64,000 bases of DNA from Nautilus pompilius (lineage: Eukaryota > Mollusca > Cephalopoda > Nautilida > Nautilidae), in NCBI GenBank assembly GCA_018389105.1, contig JACATO010001093.1:186001-250000 (forward strand), in the 5' to 3' direction. Numbering within the stretch: the first letter of the stretch is position 1; each line of letters opens with the position of its first letter. Below, in pieces: positions 41,507-55,500 of the stretch. The notes beneath the pieces are model-generated. The model was not told the origin of the DNA. It searched no databases and worked only from the letters and a program-made list of their open reading frames with translations. The position numbers were made by a program, and so were the translations under genes.

Positions 41507-42983
41507 CATGCCTTTGTGTGTCTTTGAGTGTGTATGCATGTCTTTGAGTATGTATACATGTCTTTGTGTGCCTTTGTGTGTGTGTGTCTTTGTGTGTCTG
41601 TGTGTCATTGAGTGTGTATGCATGTCTTTGTGTGTCTGTGTGTGTGTATATGCGCGTCTCCGTCTGTCTGTTTTTGTGTGTGTGTGTGTCTCCGTCTGTC
41701 TGTTTTTGTGTGTGTGTGTGTGTGTGTATGCGTGTCTTTGTGTGTCTGTGTGTCATTGAGTGTCTGTGTGTGTGTATATGCGCGTCTCCGTCTGTCTGTT
41801 TTTGTGTGTGTGTGTGTGTCTCCGTCTGTCTGTTTTTGTGTGTGTGTGTGTCATTGAGTGTGTATGCATGTCTTTGTGTGTCATTGAGTGTGTGCATGCA
41901 TGTCTTTGTGTGTCATTGAGTGTTTATGCATGTCTTTGTGTGTCTGTGTGTGTGTATATGCATGTCTCCGTCTGTCTGTTTGTGTTTCACTTTTTAGTCT
42001 TGTTTTAGTTTATGTAGTTGAATTTTCTGAGTATAGTATACTTGCTAATATAATTCTTACCTTTCACGTATAAAACAGCAATTTTATTTTGATTTAACTT
42101 TTTTTAAAATTAAGGAATATTGTTAAAAAACAGAAATGTTACACACTTTAAAGTAAAGTCTATAATGAGATACTTGAATAAAAAAAACGATACTTTGTAA
42201 CCAAAGTGACTTTTGTTTCTTACACTAAAAGATCAACAGGTGTATTTTAATTAAGAAAACTTAACCATTAAGCAGATAAGATACTGATTATAGTATGGAT
42301 GGAGTACTGTTATTCCTTCCAAACCAGCTCTCTGGCAGACCTGTTGAACCAGTTTGGGTTATGGTACAGGTTTGCCATAGAGATTACACCCACTCCAGAC
42401 CTAAACCTAAACTCACACATTCTCTCTCTCTCTCCGTCTCTCTGTAACTGATGTCATCTCTCTCTCTCGCTCTCTCTTTCTCTGTAGCTGACGTCATCTC
42501 TCTCTCTCGCTCGCTCTCTCTATCTGTAGCTGACGTCATCTCTCTCTCTCTCTCCGTCTCTCTGTAGCTGACGTCATCTCTCTCTCTCTCTCTCCGTCTC
42601 TCTGTAACTGACGTCATCTCTCTCTCTCTCTCTCCGTCTCTCTGTAACTGACGTCATCTCTCTCATCTCTCTCTCTGTCTCTCTGTAACTGACGTCATCT
42701 CTCTCTCTCTCTCTCCGTCTCTCTGTAACTGACGTCATCTCTCTCTCTCTCTCTCTGTCCTCTCTGTAACTGACGTCATCTCTCTCTCTCTCCCCTCTGT
42801 CTCTCTGTAACTGACGTCATCTCTCTCTCTCCGTCTCTCTGTAACTGACGTCATCTCTCTCTCTCTCGCTCTCTCTCTCCGTCTCTCTTAACTGACGTCA
42901 TCTCTCTCTCTCTCTCTCCGTCTCTCTGAACTGACGTCATCTCTCTCTCTCTCTCGCTCTCTCTCTATCTGTAGCTGACGTCA

Positions 42984-43023
<40 letters not shown>

Positions 43024-43054
43024 TCTCTCCTCTCTCTCTCTCTCTCTCTCCATC

Positions 43055-43118
<64 letters not shown>

Positions 43119-43261
43119 TCTCTCTCCTCCATCTCTCTCTCTCCTCGCTCTCTCTCTATCTGTAGCTGACGTCATCTCTCTCTCTCTCTCTCTCGCTCTC
43201 TCTCTATCTGTAGCTGACGTCATCTCTCTCTCTCTCTCTATCTGTACTGACGTCATCTCTC

Positions 43262-43303
<42 letters not shown>

Positions 43304-43479
43304 TCTTCTCTCTCTCTCCGTCTCTCTGTAACTGACGTCATCTCTCTCTATCTGTAGCTGACGTCATCTCTCTCTCTCTCTCCGTCTCTCTGTAGCTGAC
43401 GTCATCTCTCTCTCTCTCTCTCTTCTGTAACTGACGTCATCTCTCTCTCTCTCTCTCTGTCTCTCTGTAACTGACGTCA

Positions 43480-43512
<33 letters not shown>

Positions 43513-46500
43513 GTAACTGACATCATCTCTCTCTCTCTCTCTCTCTGTCTCTCTGTAACTGACATCATCTCTCTCTCTCGTCTCCTCTGTAACTGACGTC
43601 ATCTCTCTCTCTCTCTCTCTGTCTCTGTAACTGACGTCATCTCTCTCTATCTCTCTCTGTCTCTTTGTAACTGACGTCATCTCTCTCTCTCGCTCTCTCT
43701 CTGTCTCTCTGTAACTGACATCATCTCTCTCTCTCTCTCTCTCTCTGTCTCTGTCTCTCTGTAACTGACATCATCTCTCTCTCTCCGTCTCTCTGTAACT
43801 GACGTCATCTCTCTCTCTCTCTCTCTCGCTCTCTCTCTTGCCTCTCTCTCTATCTGTAGCTGACGTCATCTCTCTCTCTCTCTCTCCGTCTCTCGTAACT
43901 GACGTCATCTCTCTCTCTCTCTCTCTCTCTCTCCGTCTCTCTGTAACTGACGTCATCTCTTCTCTCTCTCTCTCTCTCTCTCTCTCCGTCTCTCTGTAAC
44001 TGACGTCATCTCTCCTCTCTCTCTCTAACTAATGTATGCTTATTAGTGATAGCTCAGAGGCAAACAAGCACTTCCTACTGTTAGATAATATACAAAGTGA
44101 ATTTTTTTACTAAAATGTTATCAGTTACAAAAACCTGGACTAGCTCATTTTCTAGTACTCTATCTTTTATCATTTATCTCTTATGCTGGGCAGGGTTTTC
44201 TGAACTCTTCATGCTCATACACTAAGCAGACCAATAGCATCCTCCAGTGGTTTGTCTGACAGTTTTTTTCTGTATGGTAACCAGATTGTTCCCAAAGACT
44301 TGGTAGCTTGTTTTTTCATGTAAACAAGGATATAGTTGCAGGGGAATAAGAACCCCTTCTTATAAATCTTTTTTAAAAAATTACTCACTCACTCTCAAAT
44401 GCATTTTTTTTTTTTGCACCTGGACTTTTCACTTTTTTTGCCCATGCATGTAAAATCTTTTCAGACTTTTATAAAGCAATGGACAAATTTTAGTTATTAA
44501 AAAAAAAAAAAGAAAAAGTCCACTAATGATTGTTTTTGTTTTTTTTTTAAATTTAATTTTCCAAAATATTAAAATTTAGCCAATCACTACTAATCTTCAT
44601 GCCCAAAGCTGGCTAAAGTGAAAGTATGAGAAGTTCTGGTAGCAGAAAAGACATGAAGAATTTTCCGAACCAGGTGAAAGACCACAGACAACGATTGGCT
44701 ATGATTCAAAATTGAACTGTAGTTCTCAGCTCTCTCGGATGTTGGCTTGAATAAAAATGTATCTAGATCCATGCGGGATGTGGTGCTCAGAAACAGAAAT
44801 AAGTGAACACAAAATCAGAAATTACAGCTTTGTGGTGAGGTCATACAGTTATGCAAACCTCCAGCAATATTAAATCTTTATGCAATTATTTGTCAAAAAA
44901 CATAAACCTATTTACTTCAAAATGTTAGCTTCTACAGTTAGTGTGGTGGTTGTTATCTATGTTTGGATGTTATATGAGTTGCTTCTAGATTCCCACCTTC
45001 AGCCCCTCTGTTTTGGTCACTAAAACTTTAGCTAGTTTTTCACACCTTACTGTCAGGTGAACTTGTAATCTTAACTATGCTGTCAGGGTTAATGGCAACA
45101 AGTCTTTGCAGTACTCTTTTAATATCTGTATTATGACAGTGGTTCCAAAACAAATAGATGCCGTTTTGCCTCCTAGTAACTGGTCTTTATACTTAATTGT
45201 GTTTATTACTATTACAAATCTTGGTATCAGGAACATATTGTATTAGTAAACACTTTTGAATTGTTGACAACTTATTCTATCTTTTCCATTTTAGAGAATT
45301 TTTTCATCCTGACTGATGGCAGATTTTGTTGCATGTCTCTGTATCTCCATAGCTTGATTTTGTTTTTTTTTATGCTTCATAGTCTGATCAGTTTCAATCA
45401 TTTCTAGAATTTTTAAACAAAGTTTCCTTCCATTCATCATGTGAGCATGTAGTTTGTCCCAGTAATTAAACACACAATTCATGACTTTCATCTTCCAAAT
45501 TCAAACCAATGGCTTCTGTGATCTATGTCTTCTTCATTAGTGATCTGTTCTCTTTCTCAATGATAATGATATTATCTTTCTGTATTTTTGTGTTCAGGTT
45601 ATATAGAAATTTATCAAGCTCACTACTGATGAATTATGGACACTTATACAAATTAAATCTGATAGTCCATGAGTCATGAACATTCTCTCCAAAACTACTG
45701 ATGGTTTTTTTTTTTGTTGTCGTCAATTTGATAATGATGGGTGTAATAGTTTACTAGAAAAGGAAAAGACATTTCCCTGAAGGAAATGATGTAATTGACT
45801 TGGTAGTTCTGTTCTACATGTTTGTTCACTTGTGGCTGCAAAACCTTATATTTATGATCCCAGAATGTCTCTCGTGAGTTCCTTTACCTGCAAATAATTC
45901 TTACATCCTGAAGATTCCTGTTTATCTCTCACACACTCTTGTTTCAGTGGTGTGTTCCTTATCTTTTGCAGATTATCCTTTTATTTCTCAAGTGCCTTGA
46001 ACACGTGGTGTGGTACTTCCTGCAATGGATCTGACTCAGTCTTCCTCCAGATTGCTTTCATTGCTTGAAGTACTTTGTTTTTTCATAAAGATGTGACAAT
46101 GGATCATCAATACTTTTCTCTTTCTTGTCTGTGTCTCATTTTAACCTGATATGGTTGGAGCTTCAATACCTAATACTCTATTCTCACCAATGGTTTGGAT
46201 TTCATGGAGTGTATGAATTTCCGTGGTTTGTGATCAATCACAAGTTTAACCTAAGTCCAAAAAGATATTCCTGAAACCACTCACAAGCTCCTTTTCCTCA
46301 GTTTGTCAATATTTACTTTCTGTGCTGCTCAAACTCTAACTTCATAACAAACGAATTTAGACCCACCATTAAATTCTTGTACTAAAACAGTTCCCAGGCC
46401 AACTGGCATTAGCATTCACTTGTGTCTCTGCAGTCATAACAGAATAGCCAGAATTTTCATGCATAAAGGTTTCATTTGAATACATTGAAAACCTCTTGTT

Positions 46501-49500
46501 ATCCATTTCCACACTTGGCAGGAACATCCTTTTGACTAAGCTTCCATAGCAATTCAACAATGATATAGAGGTTATTGATGAATTGGTCAATGAAGTTTAC
46601 AGTCCTCATAAACTGTGCACTTCAGACATTCATCAGTTCATTTGTCTAACTCCAGATATATTTGTTCAATTTCAGTCCTTTTGAATTTTGTTTAAAACAT
46701 TCACAAGGTGCATATGATATTCTTTTGTTCTCCAGTATACCACAATATTATCCTGGATGTTGAATGTCTTCATAACATTGCTTATAACGCTTGTATTACT
46801 CTTTGATGCATATCTTGGGCCAACTTATTCTGAACATAATGCATTTATAATGACAGAGTCCCTGATGTGTTGGAAAAGTTGACGCATAACTTTAGCCTGA
46901 AGGGAGCTTTATTTAATTTTATGGCCACTTGATGTCTATTCATTGAGTATAATCTTCATTAATTATTAGCTTGTAGTGCCTTTTTCCATTAAATAGTACT
47001 ATTTTTTTGCCTCTTGTCAATGCATAAATGGATGTCCTCATTAGACTTTGGCACTACCATGACAGATAAAACACAGGGTTATGCCCTTCATCTTGCTCAA
47101 TAATGCCAAGTTTTAGAGTTCTTAGAGGTTTCTGATCTGTTTTTTTTTTTTTTTAGAGTGGAACAAGTAAAAAATTAATTCAATAGATTTGTCTATGGGT
47201 ATTTCTAACTGTAAGTCTCTTAATTTTCTTATGCTAAAGCATATTTCCAAAATATTTATTATCTGTGTTAAATGCATTGACTTGTGTTTCAAGCTGCAAA
47301 CTCAGTTGATGTCTTTCTCTTGAGGGTCATTTGAAAGTCAGAAGCTCTTGGCATCATATCTCTATACTTAAGCACACATCTACAGCAAAACATCACAATA
47401 AATTGAGAAATTTTCGAGGTCCCACATGGTACAGTTTCTTGTTGGTGATTTTTAAAAACTTATTTGTTTTTTCCTTTTTTAAAAAACTTGCATCTTGGTC
47501 AGTGTTATTATAACTATATTCAGAATCTCTGATTGTCTTCAGCCTCACACCACCTATAAACATCACTTCTGAAGTCTTATGCATCAAATCCTAACTTAGT
47601 AAATGCTTATTTTCCTCCATTGCTGGCATCATCAATTAAATTTGCACATTTCTTGTTCTCTGTTTCTTCCCTTGTAAATTTTTTTCTTATCATCCATCCT
47701 ACATATATCATGCCTTGCCAAAATGTTCTTCTTTTCCACATTGATATCATGCATCATCTGGCCATCTGTGACCCTGCTGACTGGCAAAACATTTGTGGAA
47801 CTGTGTTTTTTTTGTCTCATTGTTCCTGGTTCTCAGTGACTCCCATAAAATATGTAACAGTTTCTAATTGATCTAATGTCAAAGTTCTCTCCCAAGCAAT
47901 TTTATCTTCAGTCCGTGAGAAGTGTACTTTTCTTTCATCTGACTACAAATATCTTCAGGGTTTATGAAACTCTCATGCTTTGGCCTTATGTCCAAGTCTA
48001 ATAAACTGGTCAAACATTTTGTTTTCTTGCTAATGCTTATTTCTGAACATGTGTCGCTCTCAGAAAATATTAACTTGATTCCTAAAACACTTGTTAAGAG
48101 CAGATGCAGTTTTAGTGTAGTCATCTTCTTTCTCATTAGCAGACTAAAGAAAATGTTCTGCCCATCTTGTCCAGCAGAACACTTAATAAAACATGCTTTT
48201 GAGACAGTTTTTCAACACCTCTTCCTTCATAAAACAATTCAAATGAATGCAACCATTTTTTCCTAATGGCTGCTAATACTGGTTGGGTCACCCTGGCAAA
48301 TGAGGACATTTATATCTCTTTAAATCTCTGTTAGTTTGTGCAGTCATGATTTGCTGATACTTCACATTTAAACTAATTGCCAGTGGCTTAAATACCAGCA
48401 TGGTCACAGAGTAATCTCAGCTTTTTAAATAAATCTCTAAGCTTTTTATTGACCATACAGCAGGGGAGCAGTCATTATCCAAGGGATAATTAATTTACAC
48501 TTCTACATAAACAGTATATGGCATAAATACATTAAAGTTGTTACTTTTGTGTTTATTCATAGTTATAGGAGAATATTAGATACCATGATAGATTTTATTA
48601 TAAGAAATTATTTTTCTGACCCAGAAGAGATGTTCAGAAAACTATCTGTCATTATTTTTTGTTCTTTTTTTTCCGATGTACAATAGGATGGCATTGACAG
48701 AATATGAAATTGATAATTAAAGACCTGCTGCTATGAAAGTCCTTAGTCAGTGATTCTTGTGCTTATTACTTTCTTAAATTTTTTTTGTAGTGACAACCTG
48801 CATATTTGATCAATGTGTTTTTACAAGGGAATTTGGATTTGAGGGCCCTTTGTCCTTTGGTTGGATTGAGAAAGATGGTATTATAGGTCCTAATTCTTTG
48901 GATGAGAAAGTGTATTTGGGAGAAGAGCTTGAGAATGGAGTCATTGTTCATGTTGATTGCAACAATTGGTAAGTTTTTCCAAATATCAGTTTTAATAATG
49001 TAAAGTGTTGTGTTGCTTTCATGTTGTAATTCATAAAGTTTTGTCAGAAATATCCTGGTAATTAATATTATTATGCAGATCTAGCAGATTTTCTGTGGTT
49101 TGAACTCATGACCATGGCACCTGCTACCTAGCATTTGTCACTCATAACTTCTTATCACTCTTCAAAGTACTACTGCAGTCAGTCACTAGGGAGCAGGTGT
49201 GTAGTCACAATCTTAAACAACAGAGAATCAACTGCAGTCAGTCACTAGGGAGCAGGTGTGTAGTCACAATCTTAAAGCACAGAGAATCAACTGCAGTCAG
49301 TCACTAGGGAGCAGGTGTGTAGTCACAATCTTAAACAATAGAGAATCAACTGCAGTCAGTCACTATGGAGCAGGTGTGTAGTCACAATCTTAAACAACAG
49401 AGAATCAACTGCAGTCAGTCACTATGGAGCAGGTGTGTAGTCACAATCTTAAACAACAGAGAATCAACTGCAGTCAGTCACTATGGAGCAGGTGTGTAGT

Positions 49501-52500
49501 CACAATCTTAAAGCACAGAGAATCCACTGCAGTCAGTCACTAGGGAGCAGGTGTGTAGTCACAATCTTAAACAACAGAGAATCAACTGCAGTCAGTCACT
49601 AGAGAGCAGGTGTGTAGTCACAATCTTAAACAACAGAGAATCAACTGCAGTCAGTCACTAGGGAGCAGGTGTGTAGTCACAATCTTAAACAACAGAGAAT
49701 CAACTGCAGTCAGTCACTAGGGAGCAGGTGTGTAGTCACAATCTTAAACAACAGAGAATCAACTGCAGTCAGTCACTAGGGAGCAGGTGTGTAGTCACAA
49801 TCTTAAACAACAAAGAATCAACTGCAGTCAGTCACTATGGAGCAAGTGTGTAGTCACAATCATAAACAACAGAGAATCAACTGCAGTCACTCACTAGGGA
49901 GCAGGTGTGTAGTCACAATCTTAAACAACAGAGAATCAACTGCAGTCAGTCACTATGGAGCAGGTGTGTAGTCACAATCTTAAACAACAGAGAATCAACT
50001 GCAGTCAGTCACTATGGAGCAGGTGTGTAGTCACAATCTTAAACAACAGAGAATCAACTGCAGTCACTCACTAGGGAGCAGGTGTGTAGTCACAATCTTA
50101 AACAACAGAGAATCAACTGCAGTCAGTCACTAGGGAGCAGGTGTGTAGTCACAATCTTAAACAACAGAGAATCAACTGCAGTCAGTCACTAGAGAGCAGG
50201 TGTGTAGTCACATCTAAAACAACACAGAATCAACTGCAGTCAGTCACTAGAGAGCAGGTGTGTAGTCACAATCTTAAAGCACAGAGAATCAACTGCAGTC
50301 AGTCAGTCACTAGGGAGCAGGTGTGTAGTCACAATCTTAAACAACAGAGAATCAACTGCAGTCAGTCACTAGAGAGCAGGTGTGTAGTCACAATCTTAAG
50401 CACAGAGAATCAACTGCAGTCAGTCACTAGGGAGCAGGTGTGTAGTCACAATCTTAAACAACAGAGAATCAACTGCAGTCACTCACTAGGGAGCAGGTGT
50501 GTAGTCACAATCTTAAAGCACAGAGAATCAACTGCAGTCAGTCACTAAGGAGCAGGTGTGTAGTCACAATCTTAAACAACAGAGAATCAACTGCAGTCAG
50601 TCACTAGGGAGCAGGTGTGTAGTCACAATCTTAAACAACAGAGAATCAACTGCAGTCAGTCACTAGGGAGCAGGTGTGTAGTCACAATCTTAAACAACAG
50701 AGAATCAACTGCAGTCAGTCACTAGGGAGCAGGTGTGTAGTCACAATCTTAAACAACAGAGAATCAACTGCAGTCAGTCACTAGAGAGCAGGTGTGTAGT
50801 CACAATCTTAAAGCACAGAGAATCAACTGCAGTCAGTCACTAGGGAGCAGGTGTGTAGTCACAATCTTAAACAACAGAGAATCAACTGCAGTCAGTCACT
50901 AGGGAGCAGGTGTGTAGTCACAATCTTAAACAACAGAGAATCAACTGCAGTCAGTCACTAGAGAGCAGGTGTGTAGTCACAATCTTAAAGCACAGAGAAT
51001 CAACTGCAGTCAGTCACTAGGGAGCAGGTGTGTAGTCACAATCTTAAACAACAGAGAATCAACTGCAGTCAGTCACTAGGGAGCAGGTGTGTAGTCACAA
51101 TCTTAAAACAGAGAATCAACTGCAGTCAGTCACTAGGGAGCAGGTGTGTAGTCACAATCTTAAACAACAAAGAATCAACTGCAGTCAGTCACTATGGAGC
51201 AAGTGTGTAGTCACAATCTTAAACAACAGAGAATCAACTGCAGTCACTCACTAGGGAGCAGGTGTGTAGTCACAATCTTAAACAACAGAGAATCAACTGC
51301 AGTCAGTCACTATGGAGCAGGTGTGTAGTCACAATCTTAAACAACAGAGAATCAACTGCAGTCAGTCACTATGGAGCAGGTGTGTAGTCACAATCTTAAA
51401 CAACAGAGAATCAACTGCAGTCACTCACTAGGGAGCAGGTGTGTAGTCACAATCTTAAAGCACAGAGAATCAACTGCAGTCAGTCACTAGGGAGCAGGTG
51501 TGTAGTCACAATCTTAAACAACAGAGAATCAACTGCAGTCACTCACTAGGGAGCAGGTGTGTAGTCACAATCTTAAACAACAGTGAATCAACTGCAGTCA
51601 GTCACTAGGGAGCAGGTGTGTAGTCACAATCTTAAACAACAGAGAATCAACTGTAGTCAGTCACTAGAGAGCAGTGTGTAGTCACAATCTTAAACAACAG
51701 AGAATCAACTGCAGTCAGTCACTAGAGAGCAGGTGTGTAGTCACAATCTTAAAGCACAGAGAATCAACTGCAGTCAGTCACTAGGGAGCAGGTGTGTAGT
51801 CACAATCTTAAACAACAGAGAATCAACTGCAGTCAGTCACTAGAGAGCAGGTGTGTAGTCACAATCTTAAAGCACAGAGAATCAACTGCAGTCAGTCACT
51901 AGGGAGCAGGTGTGTAGTCACAATCTTAAACAACAGAGAATCAACTGCAGTCAGTCACTAGGAGCAGGTGTGTAGTCACAATCTTAAAGCACAGAGAATC
52001 AACTGCAGTCAGTCACTAGGGAGCAGGTGTGTAGTCACAATCTTAAACAACAGAGAATCAACTGCAGTCAGTCACTAGAGAGCAGGTGTGTAGTCACAAT
52101 CTTAAGCACAGAGAATCAACTGCAGTCAGTCACTAGGGAGCAGGTGTGTAGTCACAATCTTAAACAACAGAGAATCAACTACAGTCACTCACTAGGGAGC
52201 AGGTGTGTAGTCACAATCTTAACAACAGAGAATCAACTGCAGTCAGTCACTAGGGAGCAGGTGTGTAGTCACAATCTTAAACAACAGAGAATCAACTGCA
52301 GTCAGTCACTAGAGAGCAGGTGTGTAGTCACAATCTTAAACAACAGAGAATCAACTGCAGTCAGTCACTAGAGAGCAGGTGTGTAGTCACAATCTTAAAC
52401 AACAGAGAATCAACTGCAGTCAGTCACTAGGGAGCAGGTGTGTAGTCACAATCTTAAACAACAGAGAATCAACTGCAGTCAGTCACTAGATAGCAGGTGT

Positions 52501-55500
52501 GTAGTCACAATCTTAAAGCACAGAGAATCAACTGCAGTCAGTCACTAGGGAGCAGGTGTGTAGTCACAATCTTAAACAACAGAGAATCAACTGCAGTCAG
52601 TCACTAGGGAGCAGGTGTGTAGTCACAATCTTAAACAACAGAGAATCAACTGCAGTCAGTCACTAGAGGAGCAGGTGTGTAGTCACAATCTTAAACAACA
52701 GAGAATCAACTGGAGTCAGTCACTAGAGAGCAGGTGTGTAGTCACAATCTTAAAGCACAGAGAATCAACTGCAGTCAGTCACTAGAGAGCAGGTGTGTAG
52801 TCACAATCTTAAAGCACAGAGAATCAACTGCAGTTCACTAGGGAGCAGGTGTGTAGTCACAATCTTAAACAACAGAGAATCAACTGCAGTCAGTCACTAG
52901 AGAGCAGGTGTGTAGTCACAATCTTAAACAACAGAGAATCAACTGCAGTCAGTCACTAGAGAGCAGGTGTGTAGTCACAATCTTAAACAACAGAGAATCA
53001 ACTGCAGTCAGTCACTAGGAGCAGGTGTGTAGTCACAATCTTAAAGCACAGAGAATCAACTGCAGTCAGTCACTAGGGAGCAGGTGTGTAGTCACAATCT
53101 TAAACAACAGAGAATCAACTGCAGTCAGTCACTAGGGAGCAGGTGTGTAGTCACAATCTTAAACAACAGAGAATCAACTGCAGTCACTCACTAGGGAGCA
53201 GGTGTGTAGTCACAATCTTAAACAACAGAGAATCAACTGCAGTCAGTCACTAGGGAGCAGGTGTGTAGTCACAATCTTAAACAACAGAGAATCAACTGCA
53301 GTCAGTCACTAGAGAGAAGGTGTGTAGTCACAATCTTAAACAACAGAGAATCAACTGCAGTCAGTCACTAGAGAGCAGGTGTGTAGTCACAATCTTAAAG
53401 CACAGAGAATCAACTGCAGTCAGTCACTAGGGAGCAGGTGTGTAGTCACAATCTTAAACAACAGAGAATCAACTGCAGTCAGTCACTATGGAGCAGGTGT
53501 GTAGTCACAATCTTAAAGCACAGAGAATCAACTGCAGTCAGTCACTAGGGAGCAGGTGTGTAGTCACAATCTTAAACAACAGAGAATCAACTGCAGTCAG
53601 TCACTAGGGAGCAGGTGTGTAGTCACAATCTTAAACAACAGAGAATCAACTGCAGTCACTCACTATGGAGCAGGTGTGTAGTCACAATCTTAAAGCACAG
53701 AGAATCAACTGCAGTCAGTCACTAGGGAGCAGGTGTGTAGTCACAATCTTAAACAACAGAGAATCAACTGCAGTCAGTCACTAGGGAGCAGGTGTGTAGT
53801 CACAATCTTAAACAACAGAGAATCAACTGCAGTCAGTCACTAGGGAGCAGGTGTGTATGTAGTCACAATCTTAAACAACAGAGAATCAACTGCAGTCAGT
53901 CACTAGGGAGCAGGTGTGTAGTCACAATCTTAAACAACAGAGAATCAACTGCAGTCAGTCACTAGAGAGCAGGTGTGTAGTCACAATCTTAAAGCACAGA
54001 GAATCAACTGCAGTCAGTCACTAGGGAGCAGGTGTGTAGTCACAATCTTAAACAACAGAGAGAATCAACTGCAGTCAGTCACTAGAGAGCAGGTGTGTAG
54101 TCACAATCTTAAAGCACACAGAGAATCAACTGCAGTCAGTCACTAGGGAGCAGGTGTGTAGTCACAATCTTAAACAACAGAGAATCAACTGCAGTCACTC
54201 ACTAGGGAGCAGGTGTGTAGTCACAATCTTAAAGCACAGAGAATCAACTGCTGTCAGTCACTAGAGAGCAGGTGTGTAGTCACAATCTTAAACAACAGAG
54301 AATCAACTGCAGTCAGTCACTAGGGAGCAGGTGTGTAGTCACAATCTTAAACAACAGAGAATCAACTGCAGTCAGTCACTAGATAGCAGGTGTGTAGTCA
54401 CAATCTTAAAGCACAGAGAATCAACTGCAGTCAGTCACTAGGGAGCAGGTGTGTAGTCACAATCTTAAACAACAGAGAATCAACTGCAGTCAGTCACTAG
54501 GGAGCAGGTGTGTAGTCACAATCTTAAAGCACAGAGAATCAACTGCAGTCAGTCACTAGATAGCAGGTGTGTAGTCACAATCTTAAAGCACAGAGAATCA
54601 ACTGCAGTCAGTCACTAGAGAGCAGGTGTGTAGTCACAATCTTAAACAACAGAGAATCAACTGCAGTCAGTCACTAGGGAGCAGGTGTGTAGTCACAATC
54701 TTAAACAACAGAGAATCAACTGCAGTCAGTCACTAGAGAGCAGGTGTGTAGTCACAATCTTAAACAACAGAGAATCAACTGCAGTCAGTCACTAGAGAGC
54801 AGGTGTGTAGTCACAATCTAAAGCACAGAGAATCAACTGCAGTCAGTCACTAGGGAGCAGGTGTGTAGTCACAATCTTAAACAACAGAGAATCAACTGCA
54901 GTCAGTCACTAGGGAGCAGGTGTGTAGTCACAATCTTAAACAACAGAGAATCAACTGCAGTCACTCACTAGGGAACAGGTGTGTAGTCACAATCTTAAAC
55001 AACAGAGAATCAACTGCAGTCAGTCACTAGGGAGCAGGTGTGTAGTCACAATCTTAAACAACAGAGAATCAACTGCAGTCAGTCACTAGAGAGCAGGTGT
55101 GTAGTCACAATCTTAAACAACAGAGAATCAACTGCAGTCAGTCACTAGGAGCAGGTGTGTAGTCACAATCTTAAAGCACAGAGAATCAACTGCAGTCAGT
55201 CACTAGGGAGCAGGTGTGTAGTCACAATCTTAAACAACAGAGAATCAACTGCAGTCAGTCACTATGGAGCAGGTGTGTAGTCACAATCTTAAAGCACAGA
55301 GAATCAACTGCAGTCAGTCACTAGGGAGCAGGTGTGTAGTCACAATCTTAAACAACAGAGAATCAACTGCAGTCAGTCACTAGGGAGCAGGTGTGTAGTC
55401 ACAATCTTAAACAACAGAGAATCAACTGCAGTCACTCACTATGGAGCAGGTGTGTAGTCACAATCTTAAAGCACAGAGAATCAACTGCAGTCAGTCACTA

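Larger units (their letters stand above)
41220..48790 (+). other. Large intron before the VWC domain
   Basis: 7.6 kb holding, in order, a TG/TGTC microsatellite (41388-41985), the CT-rich TGACGTCA array (42418-44030), unassigned AT-rich DNA, and a minus-strand Ty3/gypsy fossil (about 45300-48300). Confidence 0.75.
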
